A stretch of DNA of 64,000 nucleotides from Lottia gigantea (Eukaryota > Mollusca > Gastropoda > Lottiidae). Made by a program: the position numbers and the translations under genes. The notes beneath the pieces are model-generated. The model was not told the origin of the DNA. It saw nothing but the letters and a program-made list of their open reading frames with translations, and did no database searches. The stretch lies in the NCBI RefSeq assembly GCF_000327385.1, contig NW_008711185.1:806107-870106 (forward strand), written 5' to 3'. The stretch's first letter is position 1. Every line of letters starts with the position of its first letter. Positions 1-13,300 of the stretch are shown here, in pieces.

Positions 1-680
1 TTTATAACACAGGCTATGTCATTAATGTTGTAATTTGAGTGTATAACATTCACAATGTCATTATTTGTGATGTAATTTAGCTTATAACACTCGCTATGTC
101 ATTAATGTTGTAATTTGAGTGTATAACATTCACTATGTCATTATTTGTGATGTAATTTAGTTTATAACACTCGCTATGTCATTAATGTTGTGATTTGGTT
201 TTATAACATTCACAAGGTCATTATTTGTGATGTAATTTAGTTTATAACACAGGCTATGTTATTAATGTTGTAATTTGAGTTTGTAACATTCACTCTGTCA
301 TTATTTGTGATGTAATTTAGTTTATAACACAGGCTATGTCATGAATGTTGTTATTTGGGTTTATAACATTCACTATGTCATTATTTGTGATGTAATTTAG
401 TTTATAACATTGTCAATGTCGTTTTAATTGTTGTAATTTGGGTTTATAATATTCACAATGTCATTTGTTCTTATTTACGACATTGTTCTCTCGTTATCAT
501 TGTTGTAATTTGGCGTTATTAAATAGTCAAGTGTCATTATAGATGTTGTAATTTGGTTTCATTACATTGGCAGTTTCATTATCATTGATATAATTTTGAT
601 TCATTACATTGTTTCTGTCATTATTATTTAGCAATTGGAGTCACATATTATCAATCTTGTAATTTCAGTTTATAGCATTA
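1..680. repeat. Satellite, 80-bp unit made of two 40-bp halves
   Basis: Tandem repeat running off the left edge. Successive units begin near 1, 81, 161, 241 and 321, each about 80 bp. Each has two related 40-bp halves, one around TTATAACACTCGCTATGTCA and one around TATAACATTCACTATGTCA. Copies are well conserved to about 410 and then decay to about 680, where only the TATAACATT...GTCATTAT rhythm remains. No open frame runs through it. Confidence 0.9.
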
Positions 681-1380
681 TTACGTCATTTAGTTTTGTA
701 ACGTAACATTCTATAAGTTGGAAACACAATCAAATCTTGCGAAATAAATATTTTATCTAATCGTTTATCTTGATGTTTTATTCCATTTAAGGGTGAAAAT
801 TTAAAGCAAAACATTGTAAAACTGTAAAAATAATTGAATTTTGTTGAAAGCTTTATTGAATGTGTGCATTATGTTGTCATTTCATTTCAAATTGAAGATT
901 GATCAATTCACGCTTTGAGTTATTACGTTATAACTTGTTATTTTCAGCATTGTTTTGAAGCGTTATTGAACATTTTGGAATAAAATGAGAAAAACGTATC
1001 CGAGTAAATGAAAGCCGTTCATATTATAGAGAAAAGGTATCATTATATCATGATTAGCGCTTCTCTGGTACCGTCTTGTATTTACACCTTCGACCCTTTC
1101 TGGAATGTCTTATGTTTCAACCTTTAAAGGTATACTACCTCTTAAGATAAACACAAATTCATCAGTGGATTTACAAGACCAATACGACAATCAGAATTGA
1201 CTCGTAGTCTACAATGACCTTAATGGGGTGTGAAGAGGCAAACGAAGCATGTTCATTATAACAATTTCACACATATACTGTTGATATTCCACAAGACAGA
1301 CACACCGCCGAAAAAGACGTTTTATTCAAAACTCGAGGAACTCAAAATGCATGAAAGAAGGATACAATAAAAAATCTTAC

Positions 1381-1842
1381 CTTTGTTCCTAGTTTAAGAT
1401 CAACTTTTTTGTTAAATTTATACAAAACACACAATAGATAATCTGTATAAACACCGCTTCTAGTGTAAAAATAGTCATTACTCCAACAACCTTCTAAATT
1501 ATCAAAATCTATATCCAACGTCCGTAGAAACTTCACTGTTTTAGGGTTGAATGCTATTTGACTGGGTTTATTGCACAAATTATTTCTAAACATTTCTTCA
1601 AAAAGTATGATATTAGACACCTTTTTAGATAACGCCGCTACAAGAACGGCAGTTAATCCTACAGGGCCACCGCCTATAACTACCACCGTCAGTTTAGAAT
1701 AAGAACGTCGAAAGCTCTCCACAAGTCTTTTAGTTGCTATAAAAATTGCCACCATTAATACTGAACACAAGATATGGTAGATTGCTAAGGAAGAATGGAC
1801 GAAGAGTACTTCACGTGGATCACATTTGACAGGGACGTTCAT
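1381..1842 (-). CDS. FAD-dependent monooxygenase-like protein, first coding exon (partial gene)
   Basis: Open frame of 154 codons from ATG at 1842-1840, ending at a 5' splice site (AAG|GTAAGA; GT at 1380-1379). Residues about 18-45 form one hydrophobic helix followed by Lys/Arg, a likely membrane anchor. Then comes a Rossmann FAD-binding strand-turn-helix, VVVIGGGPVGL, closing with an acidic strand end (NIILFEE) that would bind the FAD ribose. The later NKPSQIAFNPKTVKFLRTL stretch resembles the substrate-side region of aromatic-ring or MICAL-like flavoprotein monooxygenases. A further in-frame Met lies at 1917, but the 25 residues it adds look unlike protein. Downstream exons are not visible and probably lie beyond the left edge. 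Family assignment rests on the GxGxxG fold; substrate unknown. Confidence 0.6.
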
Positions 1843-2993
1843 TTTGATTAAACAAATAGGCTTGGAGATGTTACTTACACTCCCCGTTTTAAAACTTTGT
1901 AGCGCTTGATTCAGCATTCATAGAGTCCAAAAATGCTGTAACTAAGAATTCCTTACAATTTGTCACGAATGGCCATATTGATGTCACGTAAACGAGAATC
2001 CAATGAAAGATCAATTCAAATCCAATTCACTTATTATGTGACCGAATATGCTTCATATTGAGATTTTAAAACCGCTTCCTCGATAATTAACAGAACCAAA
2101 ACATTCCATTCTACACAGAAAAGTCCAATATAGACGTTTCCATATTGTTTTCACGATGTACCTTGCCAGTCTGTCCTGTTTCCAGTTGTTTCACCCTTTT
2201 AAATTCTTCTAAGCTACAAAATACAAGCATTATGATAATTAAATTACAACTATAACTAGATATTTTTACTGCGCTGTGTAATATAATATATAGAAATATG
2301 AAAAGGGTTTGAAGTTTGTAGTTACTCAAAGTTTCATGCTGTTCAATCACTAGTTTAATCAATACAATACAACAACTCTTAGGAAATCATTCAAAAAAAA
2401 AGACGGTAAACTTTGTAATGATTGGCTGCTTCATTATATTTTATAATAGCTCATTAGCTTATATCGATATAATAACATAAATATTTTTTGTCTAGTGAAG
2501 AATAAGCCTATTATGATATAATGCAATTATTAGTTACAAAGATATATAATACATAGCTTTTTATCTGAATTACGTCATCAAAGTGATATTACACATCCTG
2601 TTTGCGGTTGTTGAAGGAAACCGGATTTAAAAAGTGTTCTGTGTTGTTTTTGATGAACGTTATTCGTGATATACATTCAATTTGAGAGACTAGGCAATCA
2701 AAAAATATCTAAGGCGTTTATCTTCATTCGTTTTCACAAGTCAGTGAAGCAGGTCGTACAAACTGGTAGGGACAAATTGTCTAAAATGCGAATACAACCA
2801 ATGCATGTTGAGGATCCCTAAAAAAAGATGAGGTACTTTCGCTGTCCTGGCACACTTTTCCTTATAGTACACCACAAAACGTTGTCTGTGTGTTTAACCC
2901 TATTGGCCTTGACAGACAATTAGGACGAACAACGCACTAAAGCAAGATTTTGCTTAACAGCAGCCAAACGACAGGTTACCTGTAGATATGTAA
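1843..2993. other. Presumed upstream region of the FAD gene; no feature recognised
   Basis: AT-rich DNA upstream of the - strand FAD gene. The short open frames here have no recognisable protein character. No TATA box, CpG cluster or non-coding exon could be fixed. Confidence 0.3.
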
Positions 2994-3269
2994 ATATGCA
3001 TCGACAGCAAATCCCCAGTATACCTTAACGCACTAACCATAATTGCGAAAAGATGCATTGGAAGAAGTCCAATTAATACAAATGACAAAATGGTTCATTC
3101 TGATATAGCTAAACACAAACTTCCAAAGTCTAAAACACAATACAGACTTGAATTGATTGCAAATGAAATAAAAGCAGTCAGACGTTTCAGCCATCTTGTA
3201 AATGTTAATCAGAATAGTAAATCAGAACAATTATTATCATTAAAAAAATTGTATGACATTGTACAATAA
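2994..3269 (+). other. Unassigned coding-like stretch, possible exon or transposon-gene remnant
   Basis: A 91-codon open frame without an initiating Met, ending TAA at 3267-3269. Its composition is protein-like, with balanced charged and hydrophobic residues: IIAKRCIGRSPINTNDKMVH, then LELIANEIKAVRRFSHLVNV, then LLSLKKLYDIVQ. A possible 3' splice site (CCCCAG) lies at 3013-3018, so this could be a terminal exon. I do not recognise the family. A degenerate transposon protein is equally possible. Confidence 0.25.
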
Positions 3270-6200
3270 ATGAACTTACCACTAACACAACTATCTCACA
3301 ACTAAACACTGGTCCATTCAGGTGAGACAGAGCACCATTGTACAACAAAACCACGAAGACGGGCTTTGTCACCCGAGGCGTGTGAAACTGGTGTTATTCT
3401 GGTTCTATGTCTTATATAAGGTATTTGATCCCTAATTAAGACCAATGGCCTGGGAGTTCCATAATTAAACCCCATGACTAACGGCATCAAAGTAACTATA
3501 TAAAGAAGAGATTTTATGAATCTGTATCATTCTCTTGTAAGCATGATTAATGATGTCTCCCAGCGTTCGCTTCATTTAATAGTAGCTTAATTGCTCTGGG
3601 TTAAGAGATTTTTCCAGATTGGGCCTTAAGCTCTTCACTATGACACGGTCACCGTAAAATGTCCAAGAGCATGTAGAGTAATGACATGCTTGTATAAGAC
3701 GTGGAATAGAAAAGATGACAAATTAAATTGTGCGTCATCGAATATACCACGCCATCGATAGAGATTTGCTTACTGACAGCTTTGATTTTGAATAAAAAAA
3801 ATATCGGTAGGGTCCATCCTTGGGTGATAACCAATTTCACAAAGTTTCATATAAATCCGTCAATAATTGTGCGTGTTTACAAGTTAAAAATTGAATGCGT
3901 TTTCAAGAACATGGGCAATACCTCCTACTAAATATTTTTCGATTTGTAGGATTTTCTATAGGATTCAGTCTTGGGTGATTTAAAACACTCACACAAAATT
4001 TCGTCAAAATTCTTCAAACATTGTGCCTTCTAGAGTGTGTACAAGCAACTGTGGCCATTAATAATTGAACAGATTACATCATGAATTGCACACATAAAAA
4101 AGCTGGAAATCTGTCTGAATATGTATACATGCAGTCCTTAGCAATTGGTTTATTTGATTATTATGAGAGCAAACCAGCCCGTAGCAACAAACTGTTAAAT
4201 TGTGTCCCCACGAAAAAAGGGATACGCCTTCTGTAAAAAATTCTGACAACCGACCAATTCCTTTAACACAATTAAACACCATATACCATTGCTCCTTCTC
4301 CATATTATATTACCCAACCGTGGATCAACAGTTGACCTGAGCACCCTTGAAGAAACACACTAAGCTTTTTATTTACATATCTATTATTCCCTTGATTTCT
4401 AACGACCAACAAATCCATTATTCATGTATGTGCCTAGTAATCGTCTATTCATTGCGACCTTCACAGTTTAAGTGATTCTAAATACGCCATTACGATTAAC
4501 GAGCTTCCTTTAATTATTCATATGTATTAATATCATGAAGTTTTGCCACTCATAATCAATAACGCTGAATAATATTATGAATTCTTTAATATCTTGAAGG
4601 TAATTTTATCTATAGCAGTAATATAACAAATTTAAAAAATGTTTTACAAGGATAGTGCGAGTATGCGAACTCTAACCTTTTATTTCACAAGCTGGTAATT
4701 TTGATACTGCAACAATTAAATCAAAAGTAAATTTTAGACAGGGTGTTCAAATTGTTTTACAACGCTTAAGCATCCCTAAAATTAATATAAAATTCCAATC
4801 ATCTAAACGAAAGCAAAGGAATATGTGGATTTCGTACAAAATGCTATTGACGCCACCCATTACATCACTCTAAATTCAAAATTTCGTTCCGTTGTATGAT
4901 ATTCTACGATTAGTGATAAGATCATTACCTTGTTCGCGGAATTCTTTACTTCCGGTATAGGATCCAGTTTGTAAGCATGGTTGGTTAAAATTCATTGTCA
5001 AACTATGATCAAAATAACTTACTTGTTTGATGTTCAGAGTAAGTTTTATGTTCATGAAAAATAGAATATTAGTGAAATTGAAGGATCTAATAGTACTAAT
5101 TTTTGATGATCACAGTAAAACGTATTTCAGTCCAAGATCTTCCTTGGAAAGTTCTCAGAAAGGAATTAAGAGTGGGCTAGTTGATTACACTTGTTCGACA
5201 ATATCGTTCTGCCCCTCTCCAAGGACCGTCTTAATTAGACTAATATGGTGTAGATCAGTTGGGAGTATTTGATTGACAATCAGACAAGAAGACAAGCATT
5301 ACTGAAATTCACTAGTAAGAAAGACAATAGTGTTATATATAGACAAATGTCCAATATCCTGGCTGTGATTATTAGATATACAACTTGAAGATCAGAAGGA
5401 AATTGTGATTACGCAGTGGAAATAATATTTTTATGTAATTATTAGTTGTATGTGGTACACGCATCTATAATTGAAATAATTAAGTTTATAATGTGTACCT
5501 TGCTTAGAAGGCAACTCAATTATAAACTAATTTTTGAGGCAATGTAAAGGGATTATAATATATAATATTCGCTTCATCGACAAATTAAATATAATTTCTA
5601 CTACTCGTACACTTTTCAGAATAAGCTATGAAAATGCACTACTGTAAACGGCGAAAGTGATGATAGTATAATATGGCCTTACGTAAACATTTTTTAAAGT
5701 TTCTGTGTTAAAATTAAATACATGACACTTTTAGTAAAACCTTTCAGAGAAGGTAAAGGACACGTTTCTCTAGAATCTGGTCTATAGTTTGAATCAATTT
5801 GAGCATCTTGCTTTTACCAATCTTCCCATAAAATCAGACTCTCCCTTGTGCTTTCAACCATGGCAATAATACCAAAGTTTGGTAAAGGTTTCTTTCCTGA
5901 GGCATCATATAACAGACAGTTCTGTTTCAAACATGTTTATATACGATAACAAGGTTTAGTCAACCAGGAGTCGACCACAAATTGGAATATTTGATTACAC
6001 GCTGTCAGTCGCTATGTTATTTAGAAATGAAAATGTTAGTGATTAATATTATATATGAAAGACACAGTGAACAAAATTACAGGTTGTTGATTAAGATAGA
6101 GTAGAGAATGAGAAATACTTTTAGCTTGCTTGATTAACTCATTTCTCCATGTCATTGATTTGTACATCAGTAGTTTATTTCAACCATCTTACAATGTAAA

Positions 6201-7178
6201 TCTCATAGGACTGATATCAACCGACAGAACCGTTAGTTCATCGTAACTTAGAGTCAATCTAATTAAAATTAGATTCAATTTCGTATATTTTCTTTTATTT
6301 TCTGATATTTTTAGTCTCAATTGTAATCTGACAAGTTTTCTAACAAAGGCCCGTCCCAAAGGTAGTATTTCTAATCAATCAAAGTGCGTCATTTTTTTTA
6401 TTTTTTTTTTCTAAAAAGCAATTGTGGAATATCGAAACCCAAAGTAGAGCGATAGTACAGCCTCTTTGGCTTCCACTATCCCATAATTCCTTTTTTTTTT
6501 ATCAAGAAACGGGTCATACATGACACGTAAAACTCCATTCATTTCATTTACATGACACGGTTAATTGGTAAAAACAAATTCATTAGGATGTGCCTTTAGT
6601 GGAAAATATCAGAAAAAAACAACAAAAAGATACAAAATTTTAATGTAATTTTGTAAATGATAAATATTCAAAATCATTTCTACCCCCGAGTGGGCTAATA
6701 ACCTTGGTAAAAAAAACTTCAAAGGTATTAAAAGAGGTATTCTGTGTAAAGTCCCATGATACGGTTGCGCTAAACTTTTCGAAACGCCTGGTACCATATC
6801 CCGTTTGAGTTTGTCAACTCGGCATCCGTTTCAGATCGTAAAGATATAGCTAATACTGTTCAAGAATGTTGATGGTAATTAATAATGGCATATTAAAGCT
6901 ATTGTCTGTATGAATATTATATTTATATTCTGGAACATTTCACAGTCTGACTTAATGACAGTTTTACCCTGACTTACACAGTAAAATCTAATAATTTATT
7001 AATAATCATGATTCAGATTAAACGTTATTAAGCTGGAAACCTTACAGAGCACGATTCATTACCTGTCTTGTGGATGGTACACATTATCAATATGATTATC
7101 ATCGGACTTAAATCAATAACTGTTAACAGATTAAATCAGAATTTATCGACTGAATTTATCAATCTAAAAGACAGATTC
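3270..7178. other. Gene-poor DNA with diffuse repeats
   Basis: No gene recognised. Positions about 3770-4050 carry a two-fold loose repeat with alternating motifs such as CTTGGGTGAT and CACAAA(G/A)TTTC, resembling the pseudo-tandem repeats at 37.8-38.15 kb and 51.3-51.95 kb. The rest is AT-rich with short homopolymers. Confidence 0.35.
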
Positions 7179-7290
7179 TTAAAGGGATTGTAAAAAGGTA
7201 TTCTTAACATTTGATGTGTAGTAAATTGGATTTGCACAATTCCAATTTCCACTCTGAAGTATGTTGGTCTTGCAATTCCACTAAATCTTA
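7179..7290 (+). mobile_element. MITE family B fragment (TTAAAGGGATTGTAAA end)
   Basis: Starts TTAA at 7179-7182 followed by AGGGATTGTAAAAAGG. The core motif (GCACAATTCCAATTTCC, then a TTGCAATTCCACTAAA segment) matches other copies at 42.2, 50.6 and 53.6 kb. The right half is missing. Confidence 0.6.
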
Positions 7291-7344
7291 GCATTTATTA
7301 AATATTTTTCCCAAAAATGCTAATATGCAGCTTCTGCAATAGTG

Positions 7345-7669
7345 TTTCTAATGATTTATCATGGTTTCTTAATCATATCATTATGTTCTTATTTCATATA
7401 ATTAAGAGTTTTAACCAATCATAAATGTCCAAGTATGAACAGTCTGGATAATCAAAACAAGACTTTTTGATCTTTCTTGATCGCTCACTCATTGGAATTC
7501 TGCTAGTAATTATCATTTAATTTAACTAATTATGAATTAATAATGAACTAATTATGGACCTGTGAGACAAACTGGTATTTTTCCAAGTCACTAGAACACC
7601 TCTACTTTCTATTCATATAAGTTATGGCATTTTCATTTTCATAAATGAAATAAGGGAACCCATCTTTAA
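7345..7669 (-). mobile_element. MITE family A, truncated copy
   Basis: Reverse-complement relative of elements at 24692-25067 and 35337-35673. Its intact end is CCCATCT followed by TTAA at 7666-7669. Shared internal landmarks include CATATAATTAAGAGTTTTAA and TATGAATTAATAATGAACT. The left end lacks the terminal inverted repeat, so the copy is truncated. Confidence 0.75.
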
Positions 7670-8079
7670 AGTGACGATGGTCCAGAAATTTATAACTTTG
7701 AAATACATAGGATTCTTTCGAATAAGCAGCATGAAATATGCGAACCATATTGGACAAAATTATATGAAATTTATTTTAACCAAATGCATATTTTCATTTT
7801 CTCATCTAGGACATTTCGTAACATCTGTATTTTAAATCATTCGAAGCCTTAAAAATAAAAACAGATGCAAATACTACATAATAAATTGTAACCAAAAAAA
7901 AAAAAAAAAAATCGCTCAAAAAAACAATTTTTGATCGTTTTGCCTACAAGTGTAATGGAAACCTTTTTCAAGTGTGTTTTTGAGTAATTAAATTAATTGG
8001 GTCATAATATAATTGCTAACAGTTCCCTGTGGGCATCTATTTTTTCATTATTTTTTTCTCTATTTAACTGAGTTGGATC

Positions 8080-8420
8080 AGGTCGGCTAATAGAGGTCCA
8101 CAAACTCAATCTGACGCATGATTTCACTACAATAAGGATTCCACATGATGGATCCTCATTTTCATACCAGAAAGTTACGAAATATTTCCAAATTAAATGT
8201 ACATGACGTCAACATCGTTTTCATTCCGGTTTCGTTAATACAGGTAAGAGGAGCTGACATGGAAAAATTTCTATTCGTTCGGATGGGGAATAATTAGAGA
8301 CCCCAGGCGAAATGCACTGTGCTTAAAGATCCTCGACAGTTGAAAATCGAATGAGGCTAATTTTATGCTGCCTCATAATTACCCTCATTGTCCAATGCAT
8401 GGTATTTAGCCAAACAGGTG
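8080..8420. repeat. Dispersed repeat, copy 1 (GTTCGGATGGG family)
   Basis: Contains GGAGCTGACATGG, CGTTCGGATGGGGAATAA and a GAGACCCC...TGTGCTTAA segment, matching in order a second copy at 11960-12160 (GGAGCTGTTCTGG, CGTTCGGATGGGACAATAAA, GAGGCCCCTTGTGCTACAG). Homology extends about 150 bp. The element class was not determined; it could be a retroposon 3' end. Confidence 0.5.
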
Positions 8421-9374
8421 CAGAAAAGTAGGACATGAACTCCATTACATTTCATTTAAGTGGCTATATTAAAAATAAAGCTAATTAAAAAAAACGGTAC
8501 GAAAGTTTGGTCTAAATTTAATTAGACTGATTTCAGTAGACATATGATATCAAGAATTCTTCAGATATCAATCTAAAATCTAGAATAGGATTCCATGCAG
8601 TCTTCTAAAATCAGTAGGGTTGATTTTCTCGACGTGAATGTAAAACCGTTTTGGAACTTACCACCGTACATTAGCTCTAATATTCGGTCCAAGAATTCAT
8701 TAAGAGATATTATAATTAAGCTAATGAATGTTAATTGAAGTGTAATATCAGTTGATTTGAATATCAGTAATTATCACTCCAATCTCTGATGTCACTTATA
8801 TAACATACCACATATCACATCTTTTTCCTTCTATAATTACCTATCAGAGGGTTAATCAATGTTTGTTAGCCTATACAGGATGCCTGACAATTAAACAAAT
8901 ATTATGTAATATTGATATGTCGGATTACTTTTTCTAATGCGTCTTATATTACATTTGTCTGCATTCATTTAATACAATTCATTTGCGTTATGTTTATATC
9001 CAAACCTTAGAACTAAGTCGGTTTACAAAAATGAAAGAAATATAGTCAAACATTTTCAAACTTGGTCAGAATTATTTTTCTGATAAATGATTGGACTATT
9101 GACAGAATTACTAGAATACAGGTTTACAGAACATATTACTGCACAAACCTTCGCACAATATCAATCGATACCGAATACCGTTAGCAAAGATCACAATTTA
9201 AGCAGTAAAGAGGAACTTACCTTAGATACTTTTTAGAGGAATGCGTTCGAAAATCCACACCATACACCCCCGTTCCCTCTACGATCCTACAGTTTGTATC
9301 GAACGTCTATGACATTGTTACAGATATTATAACAATTTGACTGAAGGTGAAAAAGGTAAGTTTCAACACCTGTC

Positions 9375-9394
9375 ATATATATATATATATATAT
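9375..9394. repeat. (TA)n microsatellite
   Basis: Uninterrupted AT dinucleotide run of about 20 bp. Confidence 0.9.
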
Positions 9395-10161
9395 AGAATG
9401 TAGCGTATAATACAAAATACAAGATTGAAAACTATTATTAGATAATCAAATAACTATATCACATGGTATATAACTTTATTCTCATATGAAAGAAGTTTAA
9501 CCTACCATTCGACATAAATTGAATATGTATGCGGTTAAAGGGATATTATAGTGTCTATGACAGTGTTTGTCTATTATAATTTTGGTTTTACCAGCAATTA
9601 GAGCTCAATTCCTATCACTTTTTAAATTCAAGACCCGATATCCGGTTTGTGTACCATTTAATAAAAACGTGTCATTATTCCACAGCCCAATTCTCGTTAT
9701 TTTCAATGTCACGTGCTTCTTTTTGCCGTTGCCAGCAATTTATATGCTGGTGATGAATTGTTAATAACCTCCTCACTTCCGGTACGGTTTCTTTAATTGT
9801 AGACGACGTTTTTCACATGAAAGTGTAAAGGATAGCTGAAATTGAGCTAAGCCACCTTGAAAAGCAATATTTACCCAAATGAGAATAGAAATAAATAATT
9901 ATATGGAGATTCTAAAGGTTCTCGACTCTTTAATTACTGGAAGATTACACAACCAAAAAACTATTTTGGCTAAATGTGTGAAAAATATGCAGATTTAAGT
10001 TATATACCGAAGTCTTCAAATCTCGTTAGTAATGTTAAAATCAGAAAGTTTATCGCCTGTATTGTCATAAAACAATGTCTACAAAACTTGGCAAGGTTAG
10101 AATACGAACACTTTGGCTCTAATATCCTTCTTAAAGAGGACCAATTCCAAATGATTGATTG

Positions 10162-10340
10162 TAAAAGGGACTGTAAGGAGGTTTTCTATTTGTGTATTGG
10201 GATACTGATAGCATCAATATGCACCATTCAAATTTCCAACCAGACATCTGTGGTTCCAGTAGCGGAGATAGCATCAATTTGCATATGTCCCCGATACACA
10301 CAAAAACAACTCTAGAAAACCTCTTTATAATCCCTTTGAG
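10162..10340 (+). mobile_element. MITE family B, near-complete copy
   Basis: Terminal inverted repeats AAAGGGACTGTAAGGAGG at the left and CCTCTTTATAATCCCTTT at the right. The inner ends also pair: GTGTATTGGGATACTGATAG against CATATGTCCCCGATACACA. The open frame crossing it is a by-product of the repeat. Confidence 0.75.
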
Positions 10341-13300
10341 CTTTCACAACCAATGAGACACGTTGATCTGGTACGACATACCGCACTATCAACTCTTATA
10401 GAAAACATTTTTTTTTTGCTTATCATCATCGCTAGTTGTTCAAAAAATCAATGTCTTCTCTACTATTTACTTAAAGAATTCAAAGCAGAGCTACGTACCA
10501 AATTCTATATAACAATATTAAGCCACTGTGTCTTAAAATCCAGTTATATTGTATTATCAAACCAAAATCAACATAGAGTCTATCTCTAGACAAACAAACA
10601 TTTCTTATATCAATCATAGAAATTAGGCTTGCTATAATCCAACCAGATTATAGGGTCAACTAGCTAGTAATAAATTATATGGACAATGACATCGTGAAAT
10701 ACTATTAGTATAAATCAAACTAGTCCTTTACATGGTCAACTAATTTCCTTAGTATCTTTATGCTAGTCTTTGACTTTACCCCTTAGCCCAGGTAAATGTA
10801 GTGTCTATCAGGCTGTCAGAATAGACTTTTCTGTCGGGCTGACAGATTGGACTTGTACGTATCTATCGGGCTATCAGATTGGACTTTTACGTTTCTATCA
10901 GGATGTCAGATTGGACATGTACGTTTCCACCAGACTGCAAAATTTACCTGTACGTTTCTATCCGTCTGCCCCCCGTACACACACACACACTTGCAAGTTA
11001 ATCATTTGATATAATGAAAGAATGACCCGTGGCGCCCCAGGATAATTTGGTCACCTATTCTCGCCCCCCCCCCCCCTCCCCCTCACTTAATGTTTCTTAG
11101 AAACACCACTGCCCTTCACTTCATGGTAGTGTTTTTCTATTAAACAAATAATCCTATTGAGATTCGATTAATACATTCCGATTGATAGAGCGTGTAATAA
11201 TCTAAGAATGAGTTTCAATGAGTACATATGTATATATTATTGTATAGGTCTACACATTCAGAAACCACAGTTCCAGTTCATTAGTTCCAGATTACTGTAT
11301 ATGAGTATTTATATTCTTAGAGGCGGATTTCTGCTCAAAAATTACTCAAACTGATGTTTGTGTCAAGAGCTCTCATGGTGCGCTCGACCCCTGTCTTGGA
11401 TATACATCTATCATCAGGATATACTTTTTTAAAAGGAAGAACTTAGAGAAAGGTAAACATTCTGAACAGTCGACCGACGTTAAAAAAAATATGAGATTCT
11501 TTGAATTTTTTTTGTTGCTATCTTTTTTCGAATACACCCCACCCACAGATATATTGAAATAAACCTATAGAATGTAGGTGTTGGGCTATATTGTATGAAA
11601 TGATTACTCAATCAGTGTAAGAATTATATTACATGTATATAATACGTACAGCTGTAATCTGTAATAATGATACCTTATATATTAATATCAAACCATACAT
11701 CAATATATACATAGTGTGGTTTATTATAGGGTGTTTGTCATATAACCTATTCAATAATTTGTACAGTAGCCTTGAAGTTCTTTTCGATTTTGGTGTGGTT
11801 AAGAAAAGTGGATGTTTACTCGCTAACCAAGGGTGCAGGGGTCGAGATAATAATTTTGTGAGACACGAAATTAACAGAATATGATTCCTGTGTGTGGAAT
11901 TCGCTAAAACATAACATCTAAATTATTTCTACATATCTTGTTTTACTGATATTTCCTGGTGTAGGTCGGAGGAGCTGTTCTGGAAAAAGAGTCTGGTCGT
12001 TCGGATGGGACAATAAACCGAGGCCCCTTGTGCTACAGTCTGTGCAAATTCAAATAGAGTAGGAAAATGTCACTCTCCTGACAAAATTTCCCTTATTGCA
12101 CACTGCATGACGTTGCCCGTCATCATTAGCAGCACAAAAGATACAGACGAACTGGACGTAAAATTCCATTCATTTCTCCATACCGTTAATAAAAATCTAT
12201 CAAGTTACTCTTCTGATGAAAAGTAAAGACAAAGTTTTCAGTTCATATCACTTGTTTTGTCTTTATAAAGTAATAGCCAAGTTTAAAGTTCATATCATGT
12301 ACTGATTTTTTTTTGTCTATATCAATCATTGTCAATAATCAGAACTTGTACAAAAATATCCCCTTTCTGGCATAAAAATTATGTTTTCAAAACTTAAAAA
12401 GGCCATAATTATACACCATTGCTCCTCCGGACATATTACTTGTGCCTCCGAACAATCAAGTCTTCCTACGGGTCTGATAAACACTAGCAATACTTTAAAT
12501 GGGCTGAGAACCAGTCCATGCTGCGACTCTAATATATTTCACAATAACATGATAAAGACTTTCAAATACTCACCAAGAAGAATCCGAACGTCTTGCCCAG
12601 TGACGGAATAATCCAACAAAGGTGAACAAACACCGTCTACTCTAACTGAGAGACACTTTACATTTGAAAGTGTGTAGTAAAGTTTTCTATATGGACAGAG
12701 AGTAAACAAGTAGCTTGATAAATCGATAGATATAGAAGAATGAAATACAATTGTTGTATGTTGAACACGTGTGGAACATTTGTAGTTAGACAGGAACGGT
12801 AGGCATGTTCAGTATTTGGAGTAGATAGTTTATATTAAAGAGGGTTGCTCGATGTTTTCATTATGGGACAAAAACTTTGTCAGCATATTTTGATAATAGA
12901 TTCGTTCAACAGTAAGGAGTTTGTTATGTATATACACGAGACTGAATGGAACGATATTAATAAAAATTTAAATAAATCTTTACGCTCTACTTTTCACTTA
13001 TTTTAAGAAAGGAAGTCACATTCAAGGAAGGATTCTGTCGTGGATTACCGTGGCTGTTTATCACGGTACTATATGAAACTTTACATAAAATGCTTTAATT
13101 CTACTTTTCAGCACCATTTAAGACGGATATCCTCATTCAGTATGCAATGAGGCAAATTCTGCAAGAATGGATTCTGTCATATATATGTACAAGTATATTA
13201 TACGAGACTTAATGGAAAAGTAGACATTTCATGAAGTTCAGTCGGGACTGATATCCCCATTCAGTGTGCAACAGTAGAAATTTTGCTAGATTTATTCTCC

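Noticed and set aside
9180-9300. Possible - strand 5' untranslated exon (5' splice site near 9215)
   Set aside because: Only a GTAAGT match; no promoter, no partner exon and no coding content.
9974-10315. 113-codon open frame
   Set aside because: Its second half is a family B MITE and its first half shows no protein signature.
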